Of a DNA stretch of 64,000 nucleotides, positions 1 through 9,351 are shown piece by piece. A program made the translations under genes and the position numbers. Source of the stretch: Parietaria judaica (lineage: Eukaryota; Streptophyta; Magnoliopsida; Rosales; Urticaceae); contig OX940864.1 in NCBI GenBank assembly GCA_954871525.1, positions 30,731,001 through 30,795,000 on the forward strand, written 5' to 3'. Below the pieces are notes generated by a model that worked only from the letters and a program-made list of their open reading frames with translations, was not told the DNA's origin and did no database searches. Positions within the stretch are counted from its first letter, which is position 1; every line of letters begins with the position of its first letter.

Positions 1-867
1 TGGGATTCAGCTTCATCCCGTACATGTTTAGAATCTCGAAACATTCCTCCAAGTACTCGACGTGCGCCGCCGCCTTCAGGGATTTGACAACCATGTCGTC
101 GATGTATACTTCCATGCTTTTCCCGATCAGCTTGTGGAACATCATCGTCACCAGCCTCTGATAAGTCGCTCCGGCGTTCTTCAGTCCGAAGGGCATGACT
201 TTGTAGCAGTACGTGCCCTTCTCGCTGACGAAGGCGGTCTTCTCTTCATCCTCCGGATGCATCCTTACTTGGTGGTACCCGGAATATGCATCCATGAAGC
301 TGAGAAGCTCGTAGCCATGGGTGGCCTCGACGAGGCGATCTATATGCGGCATCGGGAAACTATCCTTTGGGCATGCTCGGTTGAGGTCGGTGTAGTCCAC
401 ACAAACTCGCCATTTACCATTCTTCTTTTTTACGACGACTGTGTTAGCCAGCCATTCGGGATATTTTATCTCTCGGATGGTTCCCATCGAGAGCAGCTTA
501 TCTACCTCGTCGTTGATGATCTTGTTTCTATCGGGGGCCATTTTTCTCCTCTTTTGCACGACGGGCTTGTGCCTTGGGTCGGTGTTGAGGCGGTGGGCTG
601 TCACCGAAGGGTCGATCCCTGGCATGTCCTCATGAGACCAAGCGAAACTCCCCCGGTTCCTCTTTAGGAAATTGATTAGTTGTGCTTTGGTATACGGATC
701 GAGCTCTGCGCCTATACCGACGGTCCGAGTAGGATCGGATTCGTCGATGCAAACTCGCTCTACTTCCTCGATCTGTGCTCCCCCCTTTCTTTCTTCGGCG
801 CCCCGAGACTCGATGTCTTCCGTGCTAAGTATCCTGGTTGTCCTATCGACGCTCTTTCCCCGCCCCT
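1..867 (-). CDS. Reverse transcriptase part of Ty3/gypsy pol (partial)
   Basis: The minus strand is open from just after a TAG at 868-866 to the window edge, with no ATG of its own; it is the pol part of a polyprotein. I translated 1-840 codon by codon without meeting a stop. It contains the RT signatures: the VKKKNGKWRVCVDYTDLN block, FMDAYSGYHQ with the first catalytic aspartate, MPFGLKNAGATYQRL, and the YIDDMVVKS box with the paired catalytic aspartates. The enzyme would copy element RNA into DNA in cytoplasmic particles. RNase H and integrase lie outside the window. Two in-frame TAG codons (910-908 and 868-866) separate it from gag-protease. That could be decay, or it could be a processed or read-through junction. 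Confidence 0.88.
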
Positions 868-907
868 AACTCCGCCCGGGAAACCTTGGGGCGGGCGTCG
901 CTAATTG

Positions 908-3301
908 CTATAATCCGGCCGGTTCTCCCTTCTCTGTTTGCTTGATTCCCTTCTCGGCAGTCATCGACTTGTGGTGCATCATGTAGCAAATCCGGTATGC
1001 GTCCCTGCTTCCTTTGAGCTCCTCGACTTCCCCCTCTCTCGTTCCCGGGAATTTTATGCTTTGGTGGTAAGTTGACGGCACGGCCCTCATGGAGTGGATC
1101 CAAGGTCTCCCCAGGATAATGTTGAAATGTGACGGGACGTTTAGCACCATGAACTCCGTCATCTGGTTGACGCTCCCTGCGCGGACCGGGAGGTGGACTG
1201 TCCCCATCGAGACGGCGACGTCCCCGTTGAAACCCGATACCTTGCGGGGTCGTCCCCCTATCGCGAGTCCCTCGATACCCATCTTCCTCAAGCATTCATA
1301 GAAAATGACGTCGACCGAGCTTCCGTTGTCAACGAGGATGCGGCAAACCTCGCATCCGGCGGCGCTGAGTTCGAGGACCAGAGCGTCGTCGTGCATATCA
1401 GCGCAATCCTCATTCTCCACGAACTCTATCCTTGCGCCTGCGGCGCCCATCTTTACGTCTTCTTGGCCGTGCTCCTTCCCCCTCCGCTGATAAGCTTTTA
1501 TGCTGTTGACCGAATCCTCGCAGAACCGTGATCCGCCCATGATCACCTCGATTCTAGTTCTCGAGGCCGGTCTGTCTTCCTCGCTACGCCTTGCCGGTGG
1601 CGGCTCGATTTCCAGGTTCCTCTTTGCCCCGTCTCGTCCGTCCCTCCCGTCGTTTGTAGGTTTTTCTTGTCGGCCCTGCCATGCCTTGTTCCCATTATTC
1701 CAAGGCACGGGAGGTTTGTACGTGAGGTCCTTGATCTTCCCTGTCGCGTATCTTCTCTGGAGCTCCTTCTTTAGCATGGCACAATCTTCAGTGGCATGGC
1801 CATTATAGTTGTGGTAAGCGCAGAATTTGCTAATATCTTTTGGCCAAAACTTCGCCCCGAAGCCTCCTCGGCCTCCCGAGAAGCCCCCTCGGCCTCCAGA
1901 CCCCGAGGATCCCCCTCGGTTTCCAGCAAATCTTCCTTGGTCGTTGGAAAACCCTCCCTGGCTCCCCGGGTATCCTCCTCGCTCATCGGAGAACCATCCT
2001 CGGTTCCCCGAGAATCTTCCTCGATCATCAGAGAACCGTCCTCGGTCCCCCGAGAATCCTCCTCGATGGTGGTCTCTTCGATCATAGTCGCGATCTTTGT
2101 GCTCGTCAACCTGATACACTTCTTGCCTTGGAGCTTCCCGACCTCGTCGCTCACCAAGATTTCTTCGGTCTTCTTCTCCCTTCCTCGCTCGGGATGATGA
2201 GGCTTCTCCTCCGTCCCCGCTTTCCCTTTTCCCATGTTGCCTTCCTTTGCTTCCACCTTCGTGGATCTTCTTCTGGGCCAAAGTCTCTTCCTCTATTTCC
2301 ATGAAGAGCGTCGCCCTGTAGAGCGCGTCCTCGATCGTCAATGGGCGCATTTTTATTAACTCCTCCCGGAAAGGGGTCAAATACCATAGCCCATGCTTCA
2401 GCGCCTGGATAGCGACGACAGTATCGAGCCCCTGGATTTTGACCATAGTGTCTTTGAACCTTCCGACGTACTGTCAGAAGGTTTCTTCTCGCCCCTGTGA
2501 GAGGTTCCACAGGGTCGTAACGGTTGCCTCGTTCTGGACGTACATTGAATAGTGCCGCAGGAAACATGCGGCGAGCTCATCGGAGTCGCCGATGGATTGC
2601 GATGGTAGCTTAGCGAACCAGTCGCTCGCCGGGCCCTGCAAGCTTTCGACAAAGAGGTGGCACAGTATGGCCTCCAGCTTCGTCTCCTCGCCGCCTACGC
2701 GCTCCGTGGCGATCCGAAATGACTTCACGTGGGTGTTTGGGTCCGAAGTTCCTTTGTACTGCGAGAGCCTGACCTTTGGAAATTCTCCTAGCTCCACGCT
2801 GTGGATCTTTGCCGAGAAAGGTGTCACCCTGGCCTCCCTGACCAACCTATCGATTTCGGGCGCCGCGCTCGTGGCTTTATGCACCTGCGAGGCTACGTAT
2901 CCCATCTTTGCCTCCATGCTTGAGGATATTTCCCTCATCGCTCTCCGGACCTCCTCCTGGATCGTCTCTGCTATGGTGGTTGTCAAGCCTCCCGGCGGGT
3001 TCGTCGCATTCATCGGTGTCACGCCGGTGGCATTGAAAAGATCTCTAATGATCGGCAGCGCTCGAGGCGTCAGGTTGCCTTGCTCTCCCTCAGCCATCAT
3101 TCCACCCGCTCCCCGAGCTGATGATCCCACGATCGTGCTCTCCGGGCCTTCCCTTCTTTGACTCGCCCGCTCCAGAAGGGCAGTAAGTCGTCCGCTCCGC
3201 TCTTCCTGTTCTTCCGCCTTTCTGGCCGCCTCTTCGGCCACCCGTGTTGCCTCCATCACTTTCGCGTTGGCCTCGGCCAACTGCTGCTGGAGTCTCTCCA
3301 T
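908..3301 (-). pseudogene. gag-protease polyprotein of Ty3/gypsy element, one internal stop
   Basis: One frame runs from the ATG at 3301 to a TAG at 910-908 (798 codons including stop), with a single TGA at 2476-2474. Seen in order: an N-terminal coiled coil (MERLQQQLAEANAK); a retrotransposon gag core with a WFAKLPSQS motif; the internal stop in a conserved gag stretch (REETF-stop-QYVGRF); a long Gly/Arg/Asp-rich repeat (residues about 390-460 of the joined frame, recurring GGFS and DRGRF units); a zinc-knuckle-like CAYHNYNGHATEDC; and a pepsin-type protease with DNGSSVDVI and ILGRPW. Gag would build the particle and the protease would cut the polyprotein. The stop is in the same frame on both sides, so one base change inactivates an otherwise open reading frame. 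A C-to-T change of an arginine CGA codon is a plausible origin, but that is inference. Confidence 0.87.
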
Positions 3302-3395
3302 GGCTGGGACTTCGTCCCCTTATACGGTAATGATGTTGTCGCTCGACGACATCTCGCTCCTTCAAATTCCTGGCTGTGAGTTAGAAAGAAAACAA

Positions 3396-3414
3396 GGCCC
3401 CACGGTGGGCGCCA
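3396..3414 (-). other. Primer binding site of the younger Ty3/gypsy element
   Basis: On the minus strand TGGCGCCCACCGTGGGGCC begins three bases after the LTR end, where minus-strand DNA synthesis is primed by a host tRNA. It begins with the TGG expected opposite a tRNA 3' CCA. I do not assign the tRNA. The neighbouring older element has the same three-base spacing. Confidence 0.75.
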
Positions 3415-3631
3415 AACTGTAGAGGGGGTTTTTCACCACCCTTTTCCAGTCACAAAGACAATCATCAAATAACAAATAAATAACAACAAATGATGAATAT
3501 CTCTGTTTTATTATAATTTCTGAAATGAGCTCGGTTTTCTTCCGTTGAATAGCTGGACAGATGAAGGATCATGAGCATCAGATTTCTCTGTTTCATTCTC
3601 TTCCTTTTTTTCTCGAATGATGCTTATCTTT

Positions 3632-3642
3632 GCCTTTTATAG
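3632..3642 (-). promoter_or_regulatory. TATA box of the younger element's LTR
   Basis: Minus strand CTCTATAAAAGG lies about 220 bp before the LTR end and on the coding side of the tandem repeats. This is the position expected for the LTR promoter. Transcription would start roughly 30 bp further on, near 3600-3610. Confidence 0.6.
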
Positions 3643-3775
3643 AGTTTACAATTTACATTATGCCCCTAGCATTTTTCCCGCCTTTTCCCTTTTTAATCAT
3701 TCGCGTCCCAGAGTGATTCGATGGAAAGCATGGCGGATTTCTGCTTTACGTCGCTTCCGACCAGACTGTCATTTT

Positions 3776-3989
3776 GGGTAGGTGAGCTTCATTGAATGCA
3801 CGTCCCTTCAGCCGTCATCGGGCCTTGCAAGCCCCGGCGATGACGCCTTTTATCGAGTGGGTAGGTGAGCTTCATTAAATGCACGTCCCTTCAGCCGTCA
3901 TCGGGCCTTGCAAGCCCCGGCGATGACGCCTTTTATTGAGTGGGTAGGTGAGCTTCATTAAATGCACGTCCCTTCAGCCGTCATCGGTT
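3776..3989. repeat. 83-bp tandem repeat in LTR U3 (2.6 copies)
   Basis: Units begin at 3776, 3859 and 3942, each opening with GGGTAGGTGAGCTTCATT. The first two are full length and nearly identical; the third is cut short near 3989. Each unit contains a short imperfect palindrome around CATCGGGCCTTGCAAGCC...GGCGATGA. They sit upstream of the LTR TATA box on the minus strand, where enhancer-like repeats are often found. Confidence 0.9.
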
Positions 3990-4084
3990 CTGCATAATCA
4001 TCATGACGAAATTACTCGTCGAGTGTGATGGGAGACTTCACCGTAACTTGCTTTTGTGTGGCTGTGCTTCCTCGCGATCAGACC

Positions 4085-4222
4085 TCCTCGGGAATAATCC
4101 CACTCGCGGTAGAGCTTCCTCGGGAATGATCCTCGTCGGAGATTATTCCACTCGCGGTAGAACTTCCTCGGGGATTATCCTCGTCGGGGATAATCCCCCT
4201 CGGGGTTGAACTTCCTCGCCCC
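4085..4222. repeat. Degenerate short repeats in LTR U3
   Basis: Three diverged units share CTCGGGAATRATCC...CTCGCGGTAGARCTTC, beginning near 4087, 4117 and 4167. They lie at the upstream end of the younger element's LTR. No coding meaning is supported. Confidence 0.65.
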
Positions 4223-4845
4223 CTTTCATGTCGTTTGTGGGAAAAACGACACGAGTTGTGTTGAGGATGGATTTGACCAAATCCGACCTTAACAGTCAGC
4301 TGGGTCTGCGACGGTGGCGGTGGGAGCCGATCGAGCTCGAGCTCGCTCATCGGGATCGACCCAGGTTCCGGCGATGGGCTCATGGGCCGCAGGGAGTGGC
4401 CCCGCCGTGCTCGTGGTGCTCTGGCGATCCTGGCGTTGCCGATGGCCAGCGTCATGGCCTTGGCGGCGTCGTCAAGCCCAGACCTACTTCAGGTCAGCGG
4501 GGAGAGCTCTGATCAGGCCCGACCGTGCTTTGACGACCGCAGATCGTCTCTGAGAGGGGTCCATGGTGGACCTGGTGCTCTAGCGTCTTTGGCGTGGCGG
4601 ATTCCCGCGGGTTTCCTGGTCACGTCAGACTTTTGGTGGGTCTGCCTAGAGGATGAATCGCCGATATCCATGCCGGCCGAGGTGAGTGTCTTCGCAATGA
4701 CCCCTCGATATGGTTTTCCTGTAGGCTCGGGAGTGGGTCTGAGAGCCCCCGGGGTAGATGTAGATATTAATAGGACTACGACAGGTACTGATTATGGGGC
4801 CGATGACGTGGATTGATCACGTTATAGTGCCGGCATAGCAGGCGG

Positions 4846-6789
4846 GTCGTGCCTGATTTTTGATCGAGTCGTCAGGAGGAGGACTGGGCCTGCTTGGGGT
4901 GAGCGTGGCCACTATCAGTCTTATTTCTCGCCGTATTTTTCAGATGTTGATGTCCTGAGCGTTGTCACTCCTGAGGAGCTTAGGGCCTTTCTTCGCAATG
5001 AGCTCCTTGTTCTTCCCGAAGGGGTGTGTGTCCCATTAGAGGGGTCGTTGCCCAGTCAACCTTGCGAAGGGATGTTGCGGTTCCCTTAAAAAGCATTCGG
5101 CTAGGTTTTGCCCTGCCGATTCGTTCTTTATTGGAGCAGTTTCTAGTGTCGCTGGGTTTGTATCTGCTTCAGGTTACCCCGGACGTCTGGTGGTACACCG
5201 CGGGATGCTACTCAATGTAGCGCGAAGAACGCGGTCGTGAGCTGTCTCTGAGCCAGCTCTGAAGACTGTTCTTCTTTCTCCCCTCTCGGAATGACCGAGC
5301 GATCGAGAACTGGGTTACCTCTCGACCAACTTGGGGTTTCAGAGTTGGCGCCCTGTGACCGAATTTAGACCCGGACTGGCAGAGTCGATGGGTGTGGGTC
5401 CCGAGCATCTACTTGGTATCTGCTCCTCAGAGGTTCAGAATCCCTCGACCGTATTTGAATCCGGCAATTGAGGATCGGGATTTCGTCTGCTTTTTTATGA
5501 CGGGATCCGCCATTCCCGGGCGCTTTGTCTCTTATTTGAGAAGGTCGGCTTGGGTACGGTCGGGGTGGATATCTGCCCGAGATTCGTCCGTGTTGCCTCC
5601 GGACCCCTAATGAGAGGTACGGCTTTTTGCGTGGTCTTTCCCATTTCTAACCGGTAGTGATTGCTCGCCGTTATTTACTTTGTCTTGGCTTCTGACATGA
5701 TTCTTTTTATTTACAGATAGGGATCATGATGACGGTTTCCCCGGAGGCCTGCCTGCTTTTCCTACCGACGCTTCTCCGTTCGGTCGCCGGATCCGCCGGG
5801 CGGCGAGAGGTCCCGACGCGCCCGACGCGGACTTCCATGGGAAAACATGACTTTCCCAACTAGCATGGCTTTCCCGACAGGCGCGACGCCTGGCCCTGAC
5901 GTACCGTTCTTGGCCCTCGGGCCGCATTACGGTCGCGCCCCGGTGGCTGTGCCCACGTATCCTGGTTACGCCCCGACGGCCGGGGCTCCGCAGATGGTAG
6001 TTTTGCTGATTTCTTTTGATCTTTTGTTTTTCTTGCGCTGGTTCAGATCTGTTTCTGATAACGTTATGCTTTTTTCCTCTGTGCAGGCGCTGCCGCCTTA
6101 CAGTCATCGTGAGTTAGGCGAGTCCAGCGGCGGATTTTCTCCTGTCGCTCCGCCTCTTCACGAGGTGACCTTTTTCCGCGGTCGGGCGGGCTCTGCTGAG
6201 GTGGAGCTAAGGGAGGCCCACTTCCAGTTAGAGGTTTCGCGAAATGAAACTGCCCTTGCCTTGCAGCTCTTGCCTGAGGCTCAGAAGAGGCGCGAGAGCG
6301 CCATTGCGGACTCCTCTCGCGCCCAGGCCGATTCTTCTCATTATTCCTTGCTGCTTGGCGAGGCTCAAAACTTCCTAGCTGCCAGGTAGGCCAAGCTAGC
6401 GCGGTCGTATGAGTTAGCCGATCGGCGGGCCGATACGTCGAAATGGAATGGCTTCCTGGGGGTGTTTCCTTGATATCGTCCGGGTGAACCCGGGAATTTA
6501 CCTCTGCATATCATTTGTGACCGATCATTCGGTCCCATTGGAGGTCCAGGATTTGCTGGTGTCCTTTATCGCTCTCATCCCTCCTCCTGGCCAGATGATG
6601 AACATTTCTTTGGCCGGGATCTCCTTTTTCGCGGGCTTCATCCCCTCGGTGGTTGCCAGCGTGGCTAGCAGGGTCGCCGGAGGTGGTAACCATATTTCAC
6701 CAGTCGGCCACCTGGGCCCGGGTGATCAGGGAGCCGAGGATCTTGCTAATGAGGAGGACGGCGGGGACGACAATGACGACGAGGCGTGA
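4846..6789 (+). pseudogene. Antisense extra ORF (aORF, putative gypsy-type transposon protein) of the older Tat element
   Basis: This lies on the strand opposite gag-pol. A frame open at about 4846-5088 (PYFSDVDVLSVVTPEEL, then PEGVCVPLEGSLPSQP) passes after a frameshift into 5085-5220 (LGFALPIRSLLEQFLVSLGL). This matches the general layout of the plant 'putative gypsy type transposon' domain found in Tat aORFs. Two likely introns follow: GT 5617 to AG 5716, and GT 5997 to AG 6086. After them come a coiled-coil stretch (6160-6390, rich in E, A, Q and R) and an acidic tail ending in DDNDDEA (6789). The function of aORF proteins is unknown. At least one frameshift and several stops (for example TAG at 6387) make this copy non-coding. 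The family assignment rests on motif resemblance only. Confidence 0.6.
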
Positions 6790-7127
6790 CCCGACGAGCC
6801 TTTTTGCCTACTAACTTTCTGTAATAACTATACAATATATCCATATCTTATTAAAGCTTGCGGCTCATGTCTCGCCGTTTGTGGCACTGATTTTTGTATG
6901 CGCCTTCGGGTGTGCTTTGTATATGTATGTAGGCACGCCTTACTTCAAAGGGCTGTTGTGGCTCTTGAGCAGCCACTCATGTAATATATGTAATGTTGAT
7001 CCGAGAGCATTGATTTCTTCTGTGAACTCTTATTCGCATGTTGGATCTCTGTCCGTTCTTTCTTTGACCGCTTCGTGATAGGGTTTATCACCGCGCGATG
7101 CTTTGAGCGTTCGGATTTTGTATCCGG

Positions 7128-7265
7128 GTTGGCGGAACTGAGATCCTGGCCTTTCTTGTTCTTTTGTGCCTGAGTCGGCGGGATTGAGATCCTAGCCTTT
7201 CTCGGCCTTTTGTGTCTGAGTCGGCGGGATTGAGATCCTGACCTTTCTCGGTCTTTTTGTACTTA
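7128..7265. repeat. 46-bp tandem repeat (3 copies, a fourth at 7611)
   Basis: Units start at 7128, 7174 and 7220, all reading GTCGGCGGGATTGAGATCCT or close to it, followed by a T-rich tail. A separate copy stands at 7611 beyond the neighbouring 115-bp array. They occupy the non-coding gap between the integrase end and the antisense ORF of the older Tat element. Confidence 0.88.
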
Positions 7266-7605
7266 GGGCCAGGTCGCGCTTTGTTGAGCACTACAAGGTC
7301 CTGGACTTAACGCAAGTTGAGCATCGTTAAGCGCTCGGTTTTGGGCCGAGTGGAGCTTTCGAGGCAACGTAGTGTACTTGGGGCCAGGTCGCGCTTTGTT
7401 AAGCGCTATAGGGTTCTGGACTTATTGCAAGTTGCGAGTCGTTAAGTGCTCGGTTTTGGGCCTACTGGAGATTTCGAGGCAAATTAGTGTCCTTGGGGCC
7501 AGGTCGCACTTTGTTGAGTGCTACAAGGTCATGTACTTATCGCAAGTTACGCGTCGATAAGCGCTCGATTTTGGGCCGAGTGGAGCTTGCGAGGCGGCTT
7601 ATTTG
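7262..7605. repeat. 115-bp tandem repeat (3 copies)
   Basis: Units start at 7262, 7377 and 7492 with CTTGGGGCCAGGTCGCGC (one or two changes between copies). Each includes GTTAAGCGCTCGGTTTTGGG about 65 bp in. The array is flanked on both sides by members of the 46-bp family. It is non-coding on both strands. Confidence 0.9.
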
Positions 7606-7639
7606 ACTGAGTCGGCGGGATTAAGATCCTGGCCTTTCT

Positions 7640-7946
7640 CGGTCTTTTTGTTTTTGTATAAACTTCTTTCTCTCTATCAACCCTCCCAGTTTTTGAGTAA
7701 TCTATAAGGGTTAGGAGGAAACTTTTGGAGGCAGTAATTTTTTAGAACAAGATTTTTTTTTATAAATATCACTTGGCGCTTCTTGTGCGCTCTTCTTTTA
7801 CATATGCTGACAATTGGGGCTATTTCCGTGCCAACGGTACATCGAGACTTCGTGGTGGTGGGCTAGGCTTCAGCTATCTTTTTAGCTTCAGCTTGGATCT
7901 TTTACTTCGGCTATCTTCTTAGCTTCATCTTAAATCTCAGCTTTAG
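7640..7946. other. Non-coding stretch of the older Tat element
   Basis: This T-rich sequence lies after the integrase C-terminus. It includes three near copies of a CTTCGGCTATCTTCTTAGCTTC-type phrase (7868-7950). I see no gene or promoter here. Confidence 0.5.
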
Positions 7947-9061
7947 CTATTCGCTCATTGATGGTATTGCTTCAGGTGTTCGACATTCCAGGGTCGGGGA
8001 ATTTTGCCACCCCCCATCTTTTCCAGTCTGTATGTTCCGTCTCGGACCAATTTGGTGACGCGGAACGGGCCTTCCCATGTTAGTCCGAGGACTCAGGCAC
8101 CGAGAACTTAAGTGATCTAGCCTACTTTTCTCAGGACCAGGCTTCCTTCCAAAAAGCGTCTTGCCTTGACTTTGGAGTTGTTTTAGCGTTCTACAATCCA
8201 CTTCTGGGCGACCAGTCGAGTATAGGCCTCATTCCGTCTCTCTTCGATGAGGTCGAGCTCGAGTCGCACGGCCTCGTCGTTTTGTTCTTCGTCAAAGAGT
8301 TCAACTCGTGGTAAGGGGACGCTTATCTTGGCGTGGATGACTTCCTCGACGCCATAGGTTAGAGCGAATGGGGTTTCGCCAGTGGCGTCCCTAGTGGTAG
8401 TCTGATAGGCCCAGAGCACCGAGGGCAGCTCTTCTGTCCATTTGCCTTTATTTTCGTCGAGTTTCCTTTTCACGATCGTCTTGATGTCTTTGTTGGCTGA
8501 CTCGACTTGGCCGTTTGCCAGAGGTTAGGCGGGCGATGAGTAGGTGTTGTTGATTCTGAGGTATTAGTAGAAGGCTTGGAGGTCGACATTATTGAACTGC
8601 TTCGCGTTGTCTGTGATCAGCGAGGCAGGGATCCCGTGCCGGAAGATGATGTTACGCCAGATGAATTTCGTCGTGTTTTTCTGGGTGATCTTCGCGATTG
8701 GCTCTGCTTCGACCCACTTGGTGAAGTAGTCGACGACCACTATCGCGTACTCGACTCCTTTTGAGGCTTTTGGCAGCTTCCCGATTAGGTCGATTCCCCA
8801 CTTGCCGAACGGGCGAGGGACCATTATTGGGCACAACGGAAGTGCGAGTTTGCGAGGTATCTTGGCAAATTGTTGACACTTGTCGTACTTGCGGGATATC
8901 TCGCTTGCATCCTTCTTGAGGATTGGCCAGAAGTAGCCTTGCTTAAGAGCTTTTAGGGCGGGAGATTGTCCGACATAGTGGTTGCCGCAGATTCCTTCAT
9001 GGATTTCCCGAAGGAAAAGATTAACATCGTCCTCGGGAAGGCACTTGAGAAGAGGCTGCAT
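7947..9061 (-). pseudogene. Integrase of the older Tat element
   Basis: The minus-strand fragments 9061-8564 and 8473-8183, plus the shifted frame to about 7950, together cover an integrase. Visible features are the N-terminal zinc-binding region (HEGICGNHYVGQSPALKALKQGYFWP with a following C-x2-Q remnant) and the catalytic core with WGIDLIG (first Asp) and SLITDNAKQF (second Asp). They are followed by TPFALTYGVEEV of the core end and a C-terminal WEGPFRV/PRPWNVEHLKQYH stretch typical of gypsy integrases. The enzyme would insert element DNA into the genome. Stops near 8530, 8570 and 8090 and the frame changes make it inactive. The zinc finger appears damaged: CQQF stands where CxxC is usual. 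Confidence 0.85.
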
Positions 9062-9351
9062 GAACCGCGCTTGTAGAGATCGCCATTGTGCATCATGTAT
9101 CTCGTCGCTTGGAACTTGAGTTGCCTAGCTTCATTTCGGTTAGGAGGGAGGGTGTCGCGCTCTAGATATTCTTTGATTGGTGACATTCAGTCGTCTTCGG
9201 CTTCGTCGGCGATGGTGAGAATTTGAGGTTTCTCGATGGGCGGGCGATTGAGGGCTTCGACGACAACTTTCCCTAGCTCTTCGTCGTCGGCGCCTGACGC
9301 CATTCTGGCCAATGTGTCGGCCTCTTGGTATCTGAGTAATCTCATACCAGG

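Larger units (their letters stand above)
1..4228 (-). mobile_element. Ty3/gypsy (Tat/OTA-type) LTR retrotransposon, 5' part, running off the left edge
   Basis: The minus strand reads, from right to left: an LTR (4228 to 3418), a primer binding site (3414 to 3396), gag with a coiled-coil N-terminus, a zinc-knuckle-like motif, an aspartic protease, and the start of reverse transcriptase (to position 1). The RNase H, integrase and 3' LTR must lie left of the window. This order (gag-PR-RT) is that of Ty3/gypsy elements. Placement in the Tat group rests on the look of gag and protease and is less certain than the superfamily. The coding frame carries only a few stops, so the copy is much younger than the element it sits in. 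Confidence 0.88.
3418..4228 (-). repeat. 5' LTR of the younger Ty3/gypsy element
   Basis: The left end (plus TGTAGAGG at 3418) is fixed by the adjacent primer binding site. The right end is set at the CA of CCTTTCA (4227-4228), so the minus-strand LTR reads TGAAAGG...CCTCTACA, about 811 bp. The right end is an inference from the TG...CA rule, because the second LTR is outside the window and cannot be compared. A minus-strand TATA box lies near 3642-3632. U3 carries three tandem 83-bp units, followed further upstream by degenerate repeats. Confidence 0.65.

Noticed and set aside
62..667. Long plus-strand open frame
   Set aside because: It is the complement of the reverse transcriptase frame of the younger Ty3/gypsy element. 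The minus strand carries the YIDD and DAYSGY motifs.
1771..2304. Several overlapping open frames on both strands
   Set aside because: They are shadows of the Gly/Arg/Asp-rich repeat region of gag, whose low-complexity composition opens other frames.
3776..3989. Regularly spaced repeats considered as a CRISPR array
   Set aside because: The units are contiguous 83-bp tandem copies with no unique spacers, in a plant LTR.
4382..4816. Plus-strand open frame of 144 codons
   Set aside because: GC-rich composition, no recognisable motif, and it lies in the decayed 3' part of the older Tat element. It may be part of the antisense ORF but cannot be supported.
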